From positions 63,265 through 127,264 of the forward strand of contig NZ_LMHC01000001.1 in NCBI RefSeq assembly GCF_001427665.1: DNA of 64,000 nt, given 5' to 3'. Below, in pieces: positions 10,791 through 18,860 of this stretch; within the stretch, counting starts at the first letter, position 1, and each line of letters begins with the position of its first letter. The stretch comes from Caulobacter sp. Root655 (GTDB taxonomy: Bacteria > Pseudomonadota > Alphaproteobacteria > Caulobacterales > Caulobacteraceae). The notes under the pieces are model-generated. The model was not told the origin of the DNA and searched no databases. It saw only the letters and a program-made list of their open reading frames with translations. Made by a program: the position numbers and the translations under genes.

Positions 10791-11387
10791 ATGCCCAAGT
10801 TCGGTCCCGTCGTTGCGTTGGTGGTGCTGGTGGCCTTCGGGCTCGCCTCCGCTGCGGCGGCCGATACGCCGAAACCCGACTGGCTGCGCCGGGTCGAGAG
10901 CGGCGAGGTCGCCCTGGAAGCCCGTCCCGATCCGGGCGGGCGCGGCGGATCGGTGCGGGCGATGATCGACATCGCCGCCCCGCCCGAGGCCGTCTGGCGC
11001 ACCATCCTCGACTGCGAGCGGGCGGCGCGGATGACCCCCAGCGTCAAGCGCTGCACGGTGCTGTGGCGCGACCCCTCCGGCCGCGGCGAACTGCGCGAGC
11101 ACGTGGTGAAGTGGAGCTTCCTGCTGCCGGCCTTCCATTCGGTGTCGCGCCTGGAGCTGGACCCGCCGCGGCGGATCGCCTTCCGCTGCGTGGACGGCGA
11201 CATCAAGGCCTGCGAAGGCCAGTGGCTGCTGGAGCCGCTCGATGACGGCCGGGCCACCCGCGTGACCTATGAGAACCGCGCCCAGGCGCCCTACGGCATG
11301 CCATCCGGCCTGACGGTGATCGCCATGCGCCGCGACGTTCCCGCCGCGCTGCGGGCCCTGCGCCGCGAGAGCGTGGCGGCGCGATGA
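10791..11387 (+). CDS. Secreted SRPBCC/START-like protein
   Basis: 198 residues. Signal peptide MPKFGPVVALVVLVAFGLASAAAA, then a SRPBCC fold signature: an early strand pair, MIDIAAPPEAVWRTILDCERAARMTP, VVKWSFLLPAFHSVSRLEL and a C-terminal helix (GLTVIAMRRDVPAALRALRRE). SRPBCC proteins bind hydrophobic ligands or act as cyclases/aromatases; an export signal is less common. Its stop overlaps the start of the DCC gene by four bases (ATGA), making a tight three-gene unit with 11384 and 11815. The ligand is unknown. Confidence 0.82.
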   Translation: MPKFGPVVALVVLVAFGLASAAAADTPKPDWLRRVESGEVALEARPDPGGRGGSVRAMIDIAAPPEAVWRTILDCERAARMTPSVKRCTVLWRDPSGRGELREHVVKWSFLLPAFHSVSRLELDPPRRIAFRCVDGDIKACEGQWLLEPLDDGRATRVTYENRAQAPYGMPSGLTVIAMRRDVPAALRALRRESVAAR

Positions 11388-11818
11388 GCCCGGCGCCAGA
11401 GCCGCTGTGGCTGTTCGATGGGGTGTGCAACCTGTGCTCGGGTTCAGTGCGGGCGGTGCTGGCCATGGACCGCAAGGGCCTGATCCGTTTCACCCCCATC
11501 CAGTCGACCTATGGCCGCCAACTGGCCGTGGCCCACGGGATCGACCCGGACCAGCCGACCAGCTTCCTGTTCCTCGACAACGGCCGGGCCCTGGCGAAGA
11601 GCGCCGCGATCCTGGCCCTGTTGCGCCGGCTGGGCCCGCCGTGGTCATGGCTGGCGGTGGTCGGCGCCCTGCCGGAGGCCTGGCGCGACGCCGGCTATGA
11701 CTGGCTGGCCGCCAACCGCTACCGGCTGCTGGGCAAACGCAAGACCTGCATGCTGCCGACCCCGGCCCAGAAAGCCCGCTTCATCCTCGAGCCGCCGGCC
11801 CCCGCGAGCGACTCATGA
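11384..11818 (+). CDS. DCC-family (DUF393) thiol-disulfide oxidoreductase-like protein
   Basis: 144 residues. The defining LFDGVCNLC motif places D12, C15 and C18 near the N-terminus; further marks are IRFTPIQSTYGRQLA, SAAILALLRRLG and YDWLAANRYRLLGKR. DCC proteins are small thioredoxin-like proteins of uncertain redox function, often found beside membrane lipid or pigment genes. It overlaps both neighbours by four bases, so the three genes are very likely translated together. Confidence 0.9.
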   Translation: MSPAPEPLWLFDGVCNLCSGSVRAVLAMDRKGLIRFTPIQSTYGRQLAVAHGIDPDQPTSFLFLDNGRALAKSAAILALLRRLGPPWSWLAVVGALPEAWRDAGYDWLAANRYRLLGKRKTCMLPTPAQKARFILEPPAPASDS

Positions 11819-13530
11819 CCCAGGCCCGCAGACGCATCGTCCTGGTCGGGGCCAGCGGGGTCTTCGGTCGGCGGCTGGCGGCGATGATCGCCCGCTGGCC
11901 CGACGTCGTGCTGGTGCTCGCGGCGCGGAACACGCCGCCGCTGGAGGCCCTGGCCGCGACCCTGGGAAAGACCAAGCCGGCGGCGAAGATCGAGGTCGCC
12001 CGCCTCGACCGCCTGGATCCCAAGGGCCTGGCGGCGCTGGCGCCCTGGGCGGTGTTCGACGCCGCCGGACCGTTCCAGGGCCAGGACCACGCCTTCCCCC
12101 GCGCCGTGCTCAAGGCCGGCGCCCACTATGTCGACCTGGCCGACGCGCGCGACTTCGTCGGCGGGTTCGAGGCGGCGCTGGACGACCAGGCCCGGGCGGC
12201 CGGGCGCTGGGCGATCACCGGCGCCAGCTCGACCCCGGCCCTCAGCCACGCCGCGCTCGACGCCATGACCGTCGGCTGGACCCAGATCGACCGGGTCGAG
12301 GCGGCGATCTCGCCCGGCGCCCGGGCTCCGCGTGGCCTGTCGGTGATCCGCGCCCTCCTGGCCTGGGCCGGCGGGCCGGTGCGGCTGTTCACCGAGGGAC
12401 ACTGGACCACGCTGCCCGGCTGGAGCCGGCCGCGCCGCATGCCGTTCCCGGGCCTTGGCCTTCGCTGGACCAGCCTGGCCGAGACCCCCGACCTCGACCT
12501 GTTGCCCGCCCGGTTCCACGCCCGCCGCGAGGCCACCTTCCGGGCCGGGCTGGAGTTGCCGGTCCTGCACCTGGGCCTCTGGGCGCTGAGCTTCCTGCGC
12601 CGGGCCCGGCTGGTCCGGTCGCTGGAGCCCCTGGCCGTCGTGCTGGGCGAGGCCGCGGGCCTGGTCGCGCCGCTGGGCTCGGATCGCGGCGGCATGGTGG
12701 TCCACGCCGAGGGGCTGGACGCCGACGGGGCGCGACGCCTGGCCCGCTGGAGCCTGTGCGCTGAAGCCGGCGCCGGTCCGAACACCCCGGCCGCCCCGGC
12801 GGCGGCGATCCTGCGGGCCCTGGTCGACGGTCGGCTCGCGGCCCCGCCTCGCGCCGCGCCCTGCGTCGGCCTGCTGTCCCTCGACGCCCTTCTCGATCCG
12901 CTGCGTGACCTGCCAATCCGCACCCAGCTGGAAAGCCAGCGGCCCGACACCGCCGGCCTGTTCCCGCGCCTGCTGGGCGACGCCTGGGCCGCGCTACCGC
13001 CGGCCGTCCGCCACGCCCATGCAGGAACCGAGGTCGTCACCTTGACCGGTCGGGCCCGGGGTCGCGGCGCGCCCGGCCTGGCCTCCCTGGTCCGCCGCCT
13101 GCAGGGCATGCCGCCGGCCGGGGTCCACGCCACCACGGTGACCATCGCCCCCGACGGCGCGAGCGAGCGCTGGACCCGCCGGTTCGGGACCCGGACCTTC
13201 GGTTCGGTGATCACGCCGGTCAGGGACGATCCCTGGGCGTTCGAGGAGACCGTCGCGCTCTTGACCTTCCGCTTCACCGCCGCGCCCTATCCCGGCGGTT
13301 TCTCGTGGACCTTCGAGGGCTGGCGGCTGGGACCGATCCCCCTGCCTCGCGCCTGGGCGCCGCGGACCCGGGCCCGGACCTTCAGCCGGAACGGCGTCTA
13401 TCGCTTCCGCGTGCTGGTCGCCCACCGCTGGCTGGGGGTGATCTTCGGCTATGCGGGGCGGCTCTCATCACCATCGACGGCTTCAGAGCTTGAAAAATCG
13501 GCAGATCACACCCCTTTAAGCTTGAGTTGA
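11815..13530 (+). CDS. Saccharopine dehydrogenase-like NAD(P)-binding protein with C-terminal DUF4166
   Basis: 571 residues in two parts. Residues 1 to about 340 are a saccharopine-dehydrogenase-like Rossmann module: IVLVGASGVFGRRLAAMI, DAAGPFQGQDHAFPRAVLKAG, HYVDLADARDFVGGF, TGASSTPALS. From about 380 to the end is a DUF4166-type domain (HAHAGTEVVTLTGRA, GSERW-like segment, FTAAPYPGGFSWTFEGWRLG). Such proteins are seen with DCC and SRPBCC genes and are guessed to act on lipids or sterol-like compounds, but the substrate is unknown. The last about 20 residues (SSPSTASELEK...) look like a non-conserved tail. Confidence 0.88.
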   Translation: MTQARRRIVLVGASGVFGRRLAAMIARWPDVVLVLAARNTPPLEALAATLGKTKPAAKIEVARLDRLDPKGLAALAPWAVFDAAGPFQGQDHAFPRAVLKAGAHYVDLADARDFVGGFEAALDDQARAAGRWAITGASSTPALSHAALDAMTVGWTQIDRVEAAISPGARAPRGLSVIRALLAWAGGPVRLFTEGHWTTLPGWSRPRRMPFPGLGLRWTSLAETPDLDLLPARFHARREATFRAGLELPVLHLGLWALSFLRRARLVRSLEPLAVVLGEAAGLVAPLGSDRGGMVVHAEGLDADGARRLARWSLCAEAGAGPNTPAAPAAAILRALVDGRLAAPPRAAPCVGLLSLDALLDPLRDLPIRTQLESQRPDTAGLFPRLLGDAWAALPPAVRHAHAGTEVVTLTGRARGRGAPGLASLVRRLQGMPPAGVHATTVTIAPDGASERWTRRFGTRTFGSVITPVRDDPWAFEETVALLTFRFTAAPYPGGFSWTFEGWRLGPIPLPRAWAPRTRARTFSRNGVYRFRVLVAHRWLGVIFGYAGRLSSPSTASELEKSADHTPLSLS

Positions 13531-13588
13531 AGACAGAGGGCCTCCGGTAGCCCTAGGCTCTTCGTCAAGCTCAGCCTCCGGATTGAAA

Positions 13589-13933
13589 ATGCAAAAGCTC
13601 GCCAAGGCGTTCGCCGCCGCCACCCTCAGCCTGGCGATGGCCACAACCAGCACGGTCCTGGCGGAGCCGACAAGCCCGCAGGTGTTGATCAAATCGATCC
13701 GGCCTTATAAGGCCGGCGCTGCTCCGGTGGCGTTCGTCTATCTGGCGACGCCCGTCATCTGCAACACGACCATCTTCACGATCGATTTGGCCGACCCCTC
13801 CGGCCCGGCTCTGCTCAGCGTCGCTTTGACGGCCCTGACGGCCAGGAAGAACGTCGTCGTCGAGATTTCGAACGCGACCGGATGCACCGGGCACTACACG
13901 GCGCTCCAGTCGATCACCATTATCGACAACTAG
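13589..13933 (+). CDS. Small secreted protein of unknown function
   Basis: 114 residues from ATG 13589; an in-frame TTG two codons upstream is possible. A clear signal peptide (QKLAKAFAAATLSLAMATTSTVLA) precedes a mature domain of about 90 residues rich in beta strands with two cysteines (VICNTTIF and NATGCTGHY), probably a disulfide. The segment ALLSVALTALTARKNVVVEISNATGC recalls small secreted proteins of Proteobacteria of the general form ALTALasGKkV-x-TGC, reminiscent of pentameric AB5 B-subunit-like folds, but I cannot confirm that. Its neighbours give no functional hint. Confidence 0.75.
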   Translation: MQKLAKAFAAATLSLAMATTSTVLAEPTSPQVLIKSIRPYKAGAAPVAFVYLATPVICNTTIFTIDLADPSGPALLSVALTALTARKNVVVEISNATGCTGHYTALQSITIIDN

Positions 13934-14044
13934 TTCCGGGGCAGGCGTCGAAGATGCGAGGGGGCAAGATGACAAGACGGTAATCTTGGCGTCTTTGGCT
14001 CGGATGCTAGGGTCGCGCCCTCAAGCTTTCGGAGCGCCGCCCTC

Positions 14045-16909
14045 ATGATCCGTCCCGCCGCCAAGGCCGCCCTCGTGGCGCTGGCCCTCTCGACCACCGC
14101 CCTGTCGCCGCTCGTGGTCGCGGGTGGGGCCCATGCCCAGACCGCCAGCCCGGCGCCGGCCGCCGGCGTGGCCGTGCCGCCGATCGTCTACAAGGAGCGG
14201 ACGCTGGCCAACGGCATGAAGGTGTTCACCTCGCGCGACGCCAGCACCCCCAACGTCACGGTGCAGGTCTGGTACGGCGTCGGCAGCAAGGACGACCCCG
14301 AGGGCCGTTCGGGCTTCGCGCATTTGTTCGAACACCTGATGTTCAAATCGACGCGCAACATGCCCAACGAGTTCTTCGACCGCCTGACCGAGGACGTCGG
14401 CGGCTTCAACAACGCCTCCACCTACGACGATTTCACCAACTATTACGAGGTGGTGCCCGCCAACCACCTGCAGCGCCTGCTGTGGGCCGAGGCCGAGCGC
14501 CTGGGCTCGCTGGTCATCGACGACGCAGTGTTCAAGTCCGAGCGCGACGTGGTCAAGGAAGAGCTGCGCCAGCGGGTGCTGGCCAATCCCTACGGCCGGT
14601 TCTTCAACCTCTACATCACCCAGGCCTCGTTCGCCCAGCACCCCTACAAGCGCCCGGGCATCGGCTCGATCGAGGAGCTGGACGCCGCCACCGTCGATGA
14701 CGTGCGCGCCTTCCACGCCGCCTATTACCGCCCCGACAACGCCGCCCTGATCGTGGTCGGCAACTATGACGAAGCCCAGCTGAACGCCTGGATCGACCAG
14801 TATTTCGCGGGCCTGAAGACCCCGGCCGGGGCGATCAAGCCGGTGACGGTGGTCGAGCCGCCGCGCGCCGGCCCCAGGACCGTCACCACCTACGGCCCCA
14901 ACGTGCCGCTGCCGGGCGTAGCCATGACCTGGCTGGCCCCGGCCGCCGCCGATCCGGACGCCCCGGCTCTGTCGGTGCTGGACGCCATCCTGTCGGCCGG
15001 CAAGTCGTCGCGGCTGTACAACAGCCTCGTCTATGACCAGCAGATCGCCCAGTCGATCTTCTCTTCGACCAGCACCAACGCCCAGCCGGGGATTTTCTAC
15101 GTCGGCGCGATCATGGCCGGCGGCAAGACGGTCGAACAAGGTGAAGCCTCGTTGAGCGCCCAAGTCGCCCGTCTGCGCGACGCCCCGCCGACGCCGGCCG
15201 AACTGGCCGAGGCCAAGGCCGGCCTGCTGGCCGACGCCGTGCGCGGCCGTGAGACCATCGACGGCCGCGCCTTCGCCATCGGCTACGCCCTGCGCACCGA
15301 GGGCGACGCCGCCCGCGCCAACACCGACCTGGCCGCCCTGCAGGCGGTGACCGCCGCCGACGTCCAGCGCGTGGCCAGGAAGTACCTGGTCGACGACCGT
15401 CGCGTGGTGGTCCGCTACCTGCCGGAATCGGCCAGGCCGGCCGGCGCCAAGGATCCGTTCGAGCCGGCCAAGCCCACCGCTTCGGTGGATCTCAAGCTGC
15501 CGGCCACCACCCTGGCGCCCGAAGATCAGCGCGTCGCGCCGCCGGCCCCGGGCCAGCCGGTGTCGCCGGTCCTGCCCGCGCCGGTCGAGAAGACCCTGGC
15601 CAACGGCCTGCGGGTGATCGTCGCCAAGTCCAGCGACCTGCCGCTGGTCACCGCCGACCTCACCGTCAAGGGCGGGGCCGGCGCCGATCCGGCCGGCCTG
15701 GCCGGGGTCTCCAGCCTGACCGCCGAACTGCTGACCGAAGGCACCAAGACCCGCACCGCCACCCAGGTGGCCGCCGCCACCGAGGCCCTGGGCGCCAATC
15801 TGGAGGCCGGTTCGGGGTGGGAGTCCTCGTCCCTGACCCTCAGCGTCATCGCCGACAAGGCCGCCGCCGGGCTGTCGATCATGGCCGACGTCGCCCAGAA
15901 CCCGACCTTCAAGGCCGAGGAGCTGGAGCGGGTGAAGACCGAGGCCCTGGACGGCCTGTCGGTCAGCCTGCAGCGGCCGGGCGCCGTGGCCGGCTTCGCC
16001 GTGCCGACCGTGATCTATGCCGGCTCGGGCTATGGCCACGTCGCCAGCGGCACGCCGGGCTCGCTGCCGAAGATCACCCGCGACGCCCTGGTCAAGACCC
16101 ACGACGCCTACTGGCGGCCCGACAACGCCATCCTGGTGCTGACCGGCGACCTGACTCCCGACCAGGGCTTCGCCCTGGCGGAGAAGGCGTTCGGCGGCTG
16201 GAAGAAGCCGGCCGGCGCCGCCCCCGCCCCGATCAAGGGTCCGACCGGCTACGCGCCGCGCAACCTGGTCATCGACCTGCCGGGCACCGGCCAGGCCGCC
16301 GTGGTGGTGGCCAAGCCGGCGATCCTGCGGGCCGACCCCCGCTACTATGCCGGCCTGGTGGCCAACGGCGTGCTGGGCGGCGGCTATTCGTCCCGGCTGA
16401 ACCAGGAGATCCGCATCAAGCGCGGCCTGTCCTACGGCGCCAATTCCAGCCTGACCCCGCGCGCCGCGATCGGTGGCTTCTCGGCCAACGTCCAGACCAA
16501 GAACGAGTCCGCCGCCCAGGTGGTGACTCTGATCCGCGAAGAACTGGCCAGGCTGGGCGACGCTCCGGCCTCGGCCGGCGAGTTGGCGGCCCGCAAGTCG
16601 GTGCTGGTCGGCGGCTATGGCCGAGAGCTGGGCACCTCCGAGGGCCTGGCCGACATCCTCGGCGGCCTGGCGGTCTACGGCGTGCCGCTGAACGAGATCC
16701 AGGCCTATACCGGCAAGGTCGAGGCGGTGACGGCCGCCGACGTCCAGACCTTCTCCAAGACCGTGCTCGACCCGGCCCAGACCAGCGTCATCGTGGTCGG
16801 CGACGCCAAGACCTTCGGCGACACGGTGAAGGCCGTGCTGCCGGGCGCCGAGACCATCGCGATCGACCAGCTGGACCTCGACAGCCCGACCCTGAAGAAG
16901 GGCAAGTAG
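14045..16909 (+). CDS. Periplasmic M16 zinc protease (two tandem pitrilysin domains)
   Basis: 954 residues. N-terminal signal peptide to about residue 30 (LVALALSTTALSPLVVAGGAHAQ). The first M16 domain carries the inverted zinc motif HLFEH (H93, E96, H97) and the downstream acidic ligand in VVKEELRQ near 172. The second half (from about 510, KTLANGLRVIVAKSSDLPLV) has no HxxEH and is the inactive partner lobe, including the R/Y segment GGGYSSRLNQEIRIKRGLSYG. Such fused two-domain M16 proteins act as periplasmic peptidases on peptides or misfolded proteins. It is followed after one base by the LOG gene. Confidence 0.93.
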   Translation: MIRPAAKAALVALALSTTALSPLVVAGGAHAQTASPAPAAGVAVPPIVYKERTLANGMKVFTSRDASTPNVTVQVWYGVGSKDDPEGRSGFAHLFEHLMFKSTRNMPNEFFDRLTEDVGGFNNASTYDDFTNYYEVVPANHLQRLLWAEAERLGSLVIDDAVFKSERDVVKEELRQRVLANPYGRFFNLYITQASFAQHPYKRPGIGSIEELDAATVDDVRAFHAAYYRPDNAALIVVGNYDEAQLNAWIDQYFAGLKTPAGAIKPVTVVEPPRAGPRTVTTYGPNVPLPGVAMTWLAPAAADPDAPALSVLDAILSAGKSSRLYNSLVYDQQIAQSIFSSTSTNAQPGIFYVGAIMAGGKTVEQGEASLSAQVARLRDAPPTPAELAEAKAGLLADAVRGRETIDGRAFAIGYALRTEGDAARANTDLAALQAVTAADVQRVARKYLVDDRRVVVRYLPESARPAGAKDPFEPAKPTASVDLKLPATTLAPEDQRVAPPAPGQPVSPVLPAPVEKTLANGLRVIVAKSSDLPLVTADLTVKGGAGADPAGLAGVSSLTAELLTEGTKTRTATQVAAATEALGANLEAGSGWESSSLTLSVIADKAAAGLSIMADVAQNPTFKAEELERVKTEALDGLSVSLQRPGAVAGFAVPTVIYAGSGYGHVASGTPGSLPKITRDALVKTHDAYWRPDNAILVLTGDLTPDQGFALAEKAFGGWKKPAGAAPAPIKGPTGYAPRNLVIDLPGTGQAAVVVAKPAILRADPRYYAGLVANGVLGGGYSSRLNQEIRIKRGLSYGANSSLTPRAAIGGFSANVQTKNESAAQVVTLIREELARLGDAPASAGELAARKSVLVGGYGRELGTSEGLADILGGLAVYGVPLNEIQAYTGKVEAVTAADVQTFSKTVLDPAQTSVIVVGDAKTFGDTVKAVLPGAETIAIDQLDLDSPTLKKGK

Positions 16910-16910
16910 C

Positions 16911-17723
16911 ATGACCGACGACCGCCAGGCCGATATGGAGGAAAGGCGCGCGGCGCAGCTGGCGTCGCCCTCCTATCGCCTGGCGGCCCTGGACCAGGAC
17001 TTCCTGCTCGGCGAGTCGATGCGCGGGGTGCGGTTCCTGCTGGAGTTCGCCAAGGCCGACGAGGCGCTGCGGGCCTGGGGCGTGCGCTCGACCATCGTGG
17101 TGTTCGGCAGCGCCCGGGTGCGGGAGGACGGTCCCGGGCGTCAGGCCCACTGGTACGACGAGGCCCGGCGCTTCGGGCGCATCGCCTCCGAGCGCGGCGG
17201 GGCCCTGAACGGACACGACGGCGTGCGCGACAACGTCATCGCCACCGGCGGCGGCCCGGGGGTGATGGAGGCGGCCAACCGCGGGGCCTGGGACGCCGGC
17301 GCGCCGTCCGTCGGCTTCAACATCACCCTGCCCCGCGAGCAGCAGCCCAACCCCTACGCCACGCCGGACCTGTCGTTCCGCTTCCACTATTTCGCCATGC
17401 GCAAGATGCACCTGGCGATGCGGGCCAACGCCCTGGTGGTGTTCCCCGGAGGCTTTGGCACCTTCGACGAGCTGTTCGAGATCCTGACCCTGCGCCAGAC
17501 CGACAAGGCCCCGCGCATTCCCATCGTGCTGTTCGACCAGGCCTATTGGCGCTCGGTGGTGAACTTCGAAGCCCTGGCCGAGCACGGCATGATCAACCCC
17601 GTCGACCTGGAGCTGTTCCGGTTCGCCGAGAGCGCCGAGACCGTATGGTCCAGCCTGTTGGCTTGCGGGCTGAAGCCGGGCGAGACGATCGAATTGAAGG
17701 ACGAGCAGGTTCCGGAGGAATAG
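16911..17723 (+). CDS. LOG-family protein (TIGR00730-like Rossmann fold)
   Basis: 270 residues. Signature motifs GGGPGVMEAANRGA (from about residue 112) and FPGGFGTFDELFEILTLRQ (from about 178) match the PGGxGTxxE consensus of LOG phosphoribohydrolases (cytokinin riboside 5'-monophosphate phosphoribohydrolases, often misnamed lysine decarboxylases). The long form with an N-terminal helical extension is common in Proteobacteria, where it probably hydrolyses nucleoside monophosphates. Its ATG sits one base past the protease stop. A repeat B copy starts just after its stop. Confidence 0.9.
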   Translation: MTDDRQADMEERRAAQLASPSYRLAALDQDFLLGESMRGVRFLLEFAKADEALRAWGVRSTIVVFGSARVREDGPGRQAHWYDEARRFGRIASERGGALNGHDGVRDNVIATGGGPGVMEAANRGAWDAGAPSVGFNITLPREQQPNPYATPDLSFRFHYFAMRKMHLAMRANALVVFPGGFGTFDELFEILTLRQTDKAPRIPIVLFDQAYWRSVVNFEALAEHGMINPVDLELFRFAESAETVWSSLLACGLKPGETIELKDEQVPEE

Positions 17724-17740
17724 GCGGCGGCGATCTAAGT

Positions 17741-17849
17741 CCTCCCCCTGTGGGGGAGGTGTCAGCGAAGCTGACGGAGGGGGGAGTGACCCGCCCGCTC
17801 AGCAATATCCCCCCACCGGCCTTCGGCCGCCTCCCCCACAGGGGGAGGA
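17741..17849. repeat. Repeat B, copy 1 (paired CCTCCCCC hairpins)
   Basis: CCTCCCCCTGTGGGGGAGG at the left end and CCTCCCCCACAGGGGGAGG at the right end are inverted copies of each other and each is itself a hairpin. Between them lie GTCAGCGAAGCTGAC and CGGCCTTCGGCCG hairpins flanking a short variable centre. It lies between two convergent stop codons (LOG gene and mscL). Other copies are at 37811-37943 and 52969-53076, with half copies at 23594-23611 and 33863-33903. Confidence 0.9.
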
Positions 17850-17858
17850 TCTGATTTG

Positions 17859-18260
17859 TCAGGCCTTGGCCAGCAGGTCGCGGATCTCGGTCAACAGCGT
17901 CTCTTCGGGCGTCGGCCCGGCTGGCGCGGGTTCGTCGGCCCGGCGGATCTTGTTGACCACCTTGACCAGCAGGAACACCACCACGGCCACGATCAGGAAC
18001 TGGATCAGGGTATTGATGAAGGCGCCATACTGGATGGCCACCTTCTCGACCGTGGTGGTCGCCAGGTCTTCGGGCTTGAGCACCCATTCCAGCTTGGAGA
18101 AGTCGAGTCCGCCCATCAGCAGGCCGATCGGCGGCATGATCACCTGGTCGACCAGGCTCTTGACGATGCCGTTGAACGCCGCGCCGATGATGACGCCGAC
18201 CGCCAGGTCGATGACGTTGCCGCGAGCGATGAACTCGCGGAATTCCTTGACGATGCTCAT
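17859..18260 (-). CDS. mscL: Large-conductance mechanosensitive channel MscL
   Basis: 133 residues from ATG 18260 (MSIVKEFREFIARGNVIDLAVG), preceded by GGAGA at seven bases; upstream in-frame codons are not conserved. TM1 carries GNVIDLAVGVIIGAAFNGIVKSL, the periplasmic loop follows, TM2 is FINTLIQFLIVAVVVFLLV and the cytoplasmic helix ends LLTEIRDLLA. MscL is a homopentameric inner-membrane safety valve that opens on hypo-osmotic shock. Length and all signatures are normal. Confidence 0.97.
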   Translation of the reverse strand: MSIVKEFREFIARGNVIDLAVGVIIGAAFNGIVKSLVDQVIMPPIGLLMGGLDFSKLEWVLKPEDLATTTVEKVAIQYGAFINTLIQFLIVAVVVFLLVKVVNKIRRADEPAPAGPTPEETLLTEIRDLLAKA

Positions 18261-18352
18261 GCGGGCTTCTCCGACGCTAAGGTCGGGAAGCTGAAGGCGT
18301 TCGCCCACAACCGTCAAGGGTGAGCGATCAGGAGCGCTGGCCAGGGGTCGCG

Positions 18353-18637
18353 CTACTCGTCGGCGTTCAGCCGGCCGCGCAGTTCCTTGCCGCTCTTGAA
18401 GAACGGCACGTGCTTGGCGCGCACGTCGACGGTCTCGCCGGTGCGCGGATTGCGACCCGCGCGGGCCGGGCGCGAACGCACGGACAGGGCGCCGAAACCG
18501 CGGAGCTCCACGCGACCACCTTCCTCGAGCGCACCGATCATGCGTTCGAGAATGACGCCGACAACGCGCTCGACGTCTTTCTGGGTCAGGTGCGGATTCT
18601 CGTTCGCGAGCCTGGCGATGAGTTCGGACTTGATCAT
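18353..18637 (-). CDS. ihfB: Integration host factor beta subunit
   Basis: 94 residues from ATG 18637 ([15 protein letters not shown]); upstream extension is not family-like. The HU/IHF signature [28 protein letters not shown] includes the DNA-intercalating Pro (NPRTGE) arm, and [15 protein letters not shown] is the typical C-terminus. IHF (with IhfA elsewhere) bends DNA sharply and is needed at sigma-54 promoters in Caulobacter. It lies after rpsA, as in most Proteobacteria, but a strong terminator separates them, so it likely has its own promoter in 18640-18785. Confidence 0.95.
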   Translation of the reverse strand: MIKSELIARLANENPHLTQKDVERVVGVILERMIGALEEGGRVELRGFGALSVRSRPARAGRNPRTGETVDVRAKHVPFFKSGKELRGRLNADE

Positions 18638-18786
18638 CGATATCCCCGGCGCCCCAAAGCAGCCCTTGGGAGGGAGGGCCTGGCGCGGGTGCGACCTTTG
18701 CCCAAGCACGCCTGAGTCTTCAAGGGAAAGCTTGCGTTAACGGTGCGCTTAAGTCGGGATCGCGACCGATATCGACCTGCGTTCGG

Positions 18787-18822
18787 CAAAGAAAACGGCG
18801 GCCGGATCGCTCCGGCCGCCGC
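18787..18822 (-). terminator. Rho-independent terminator after rpsA
   Basis: On the reverse strand an 11-bp perfect stem, CGGCGGCCGGA with TCCGGCCGCCG (18796-18806 / 18811-18821), has a 4-base loop and is followed by TTTTCTTT. It lies about 40 bases after the rpsA stop and before ihfB. Confidence 0.9.
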
Positions 18823-18860
18823 TGACTTGGTTTCGGTCCGTCTCCCGGAGGAGCGGAAGC

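Noticed and set aside
14021..16912. Long open frame antisense to the M16 protease
   Set aside because: It is the mirror of a strongly supported gene and has no recognisable domain; similar frames oppose rpoN, rpsA, divL and addB.
18737..18752. TTAA...TTAA upstream of ihfB as a CtrA site
   Set aside because: The spacing between the two TTAA is 8, not the 7 required by the CtrA consensus, and flanking bases do not match.
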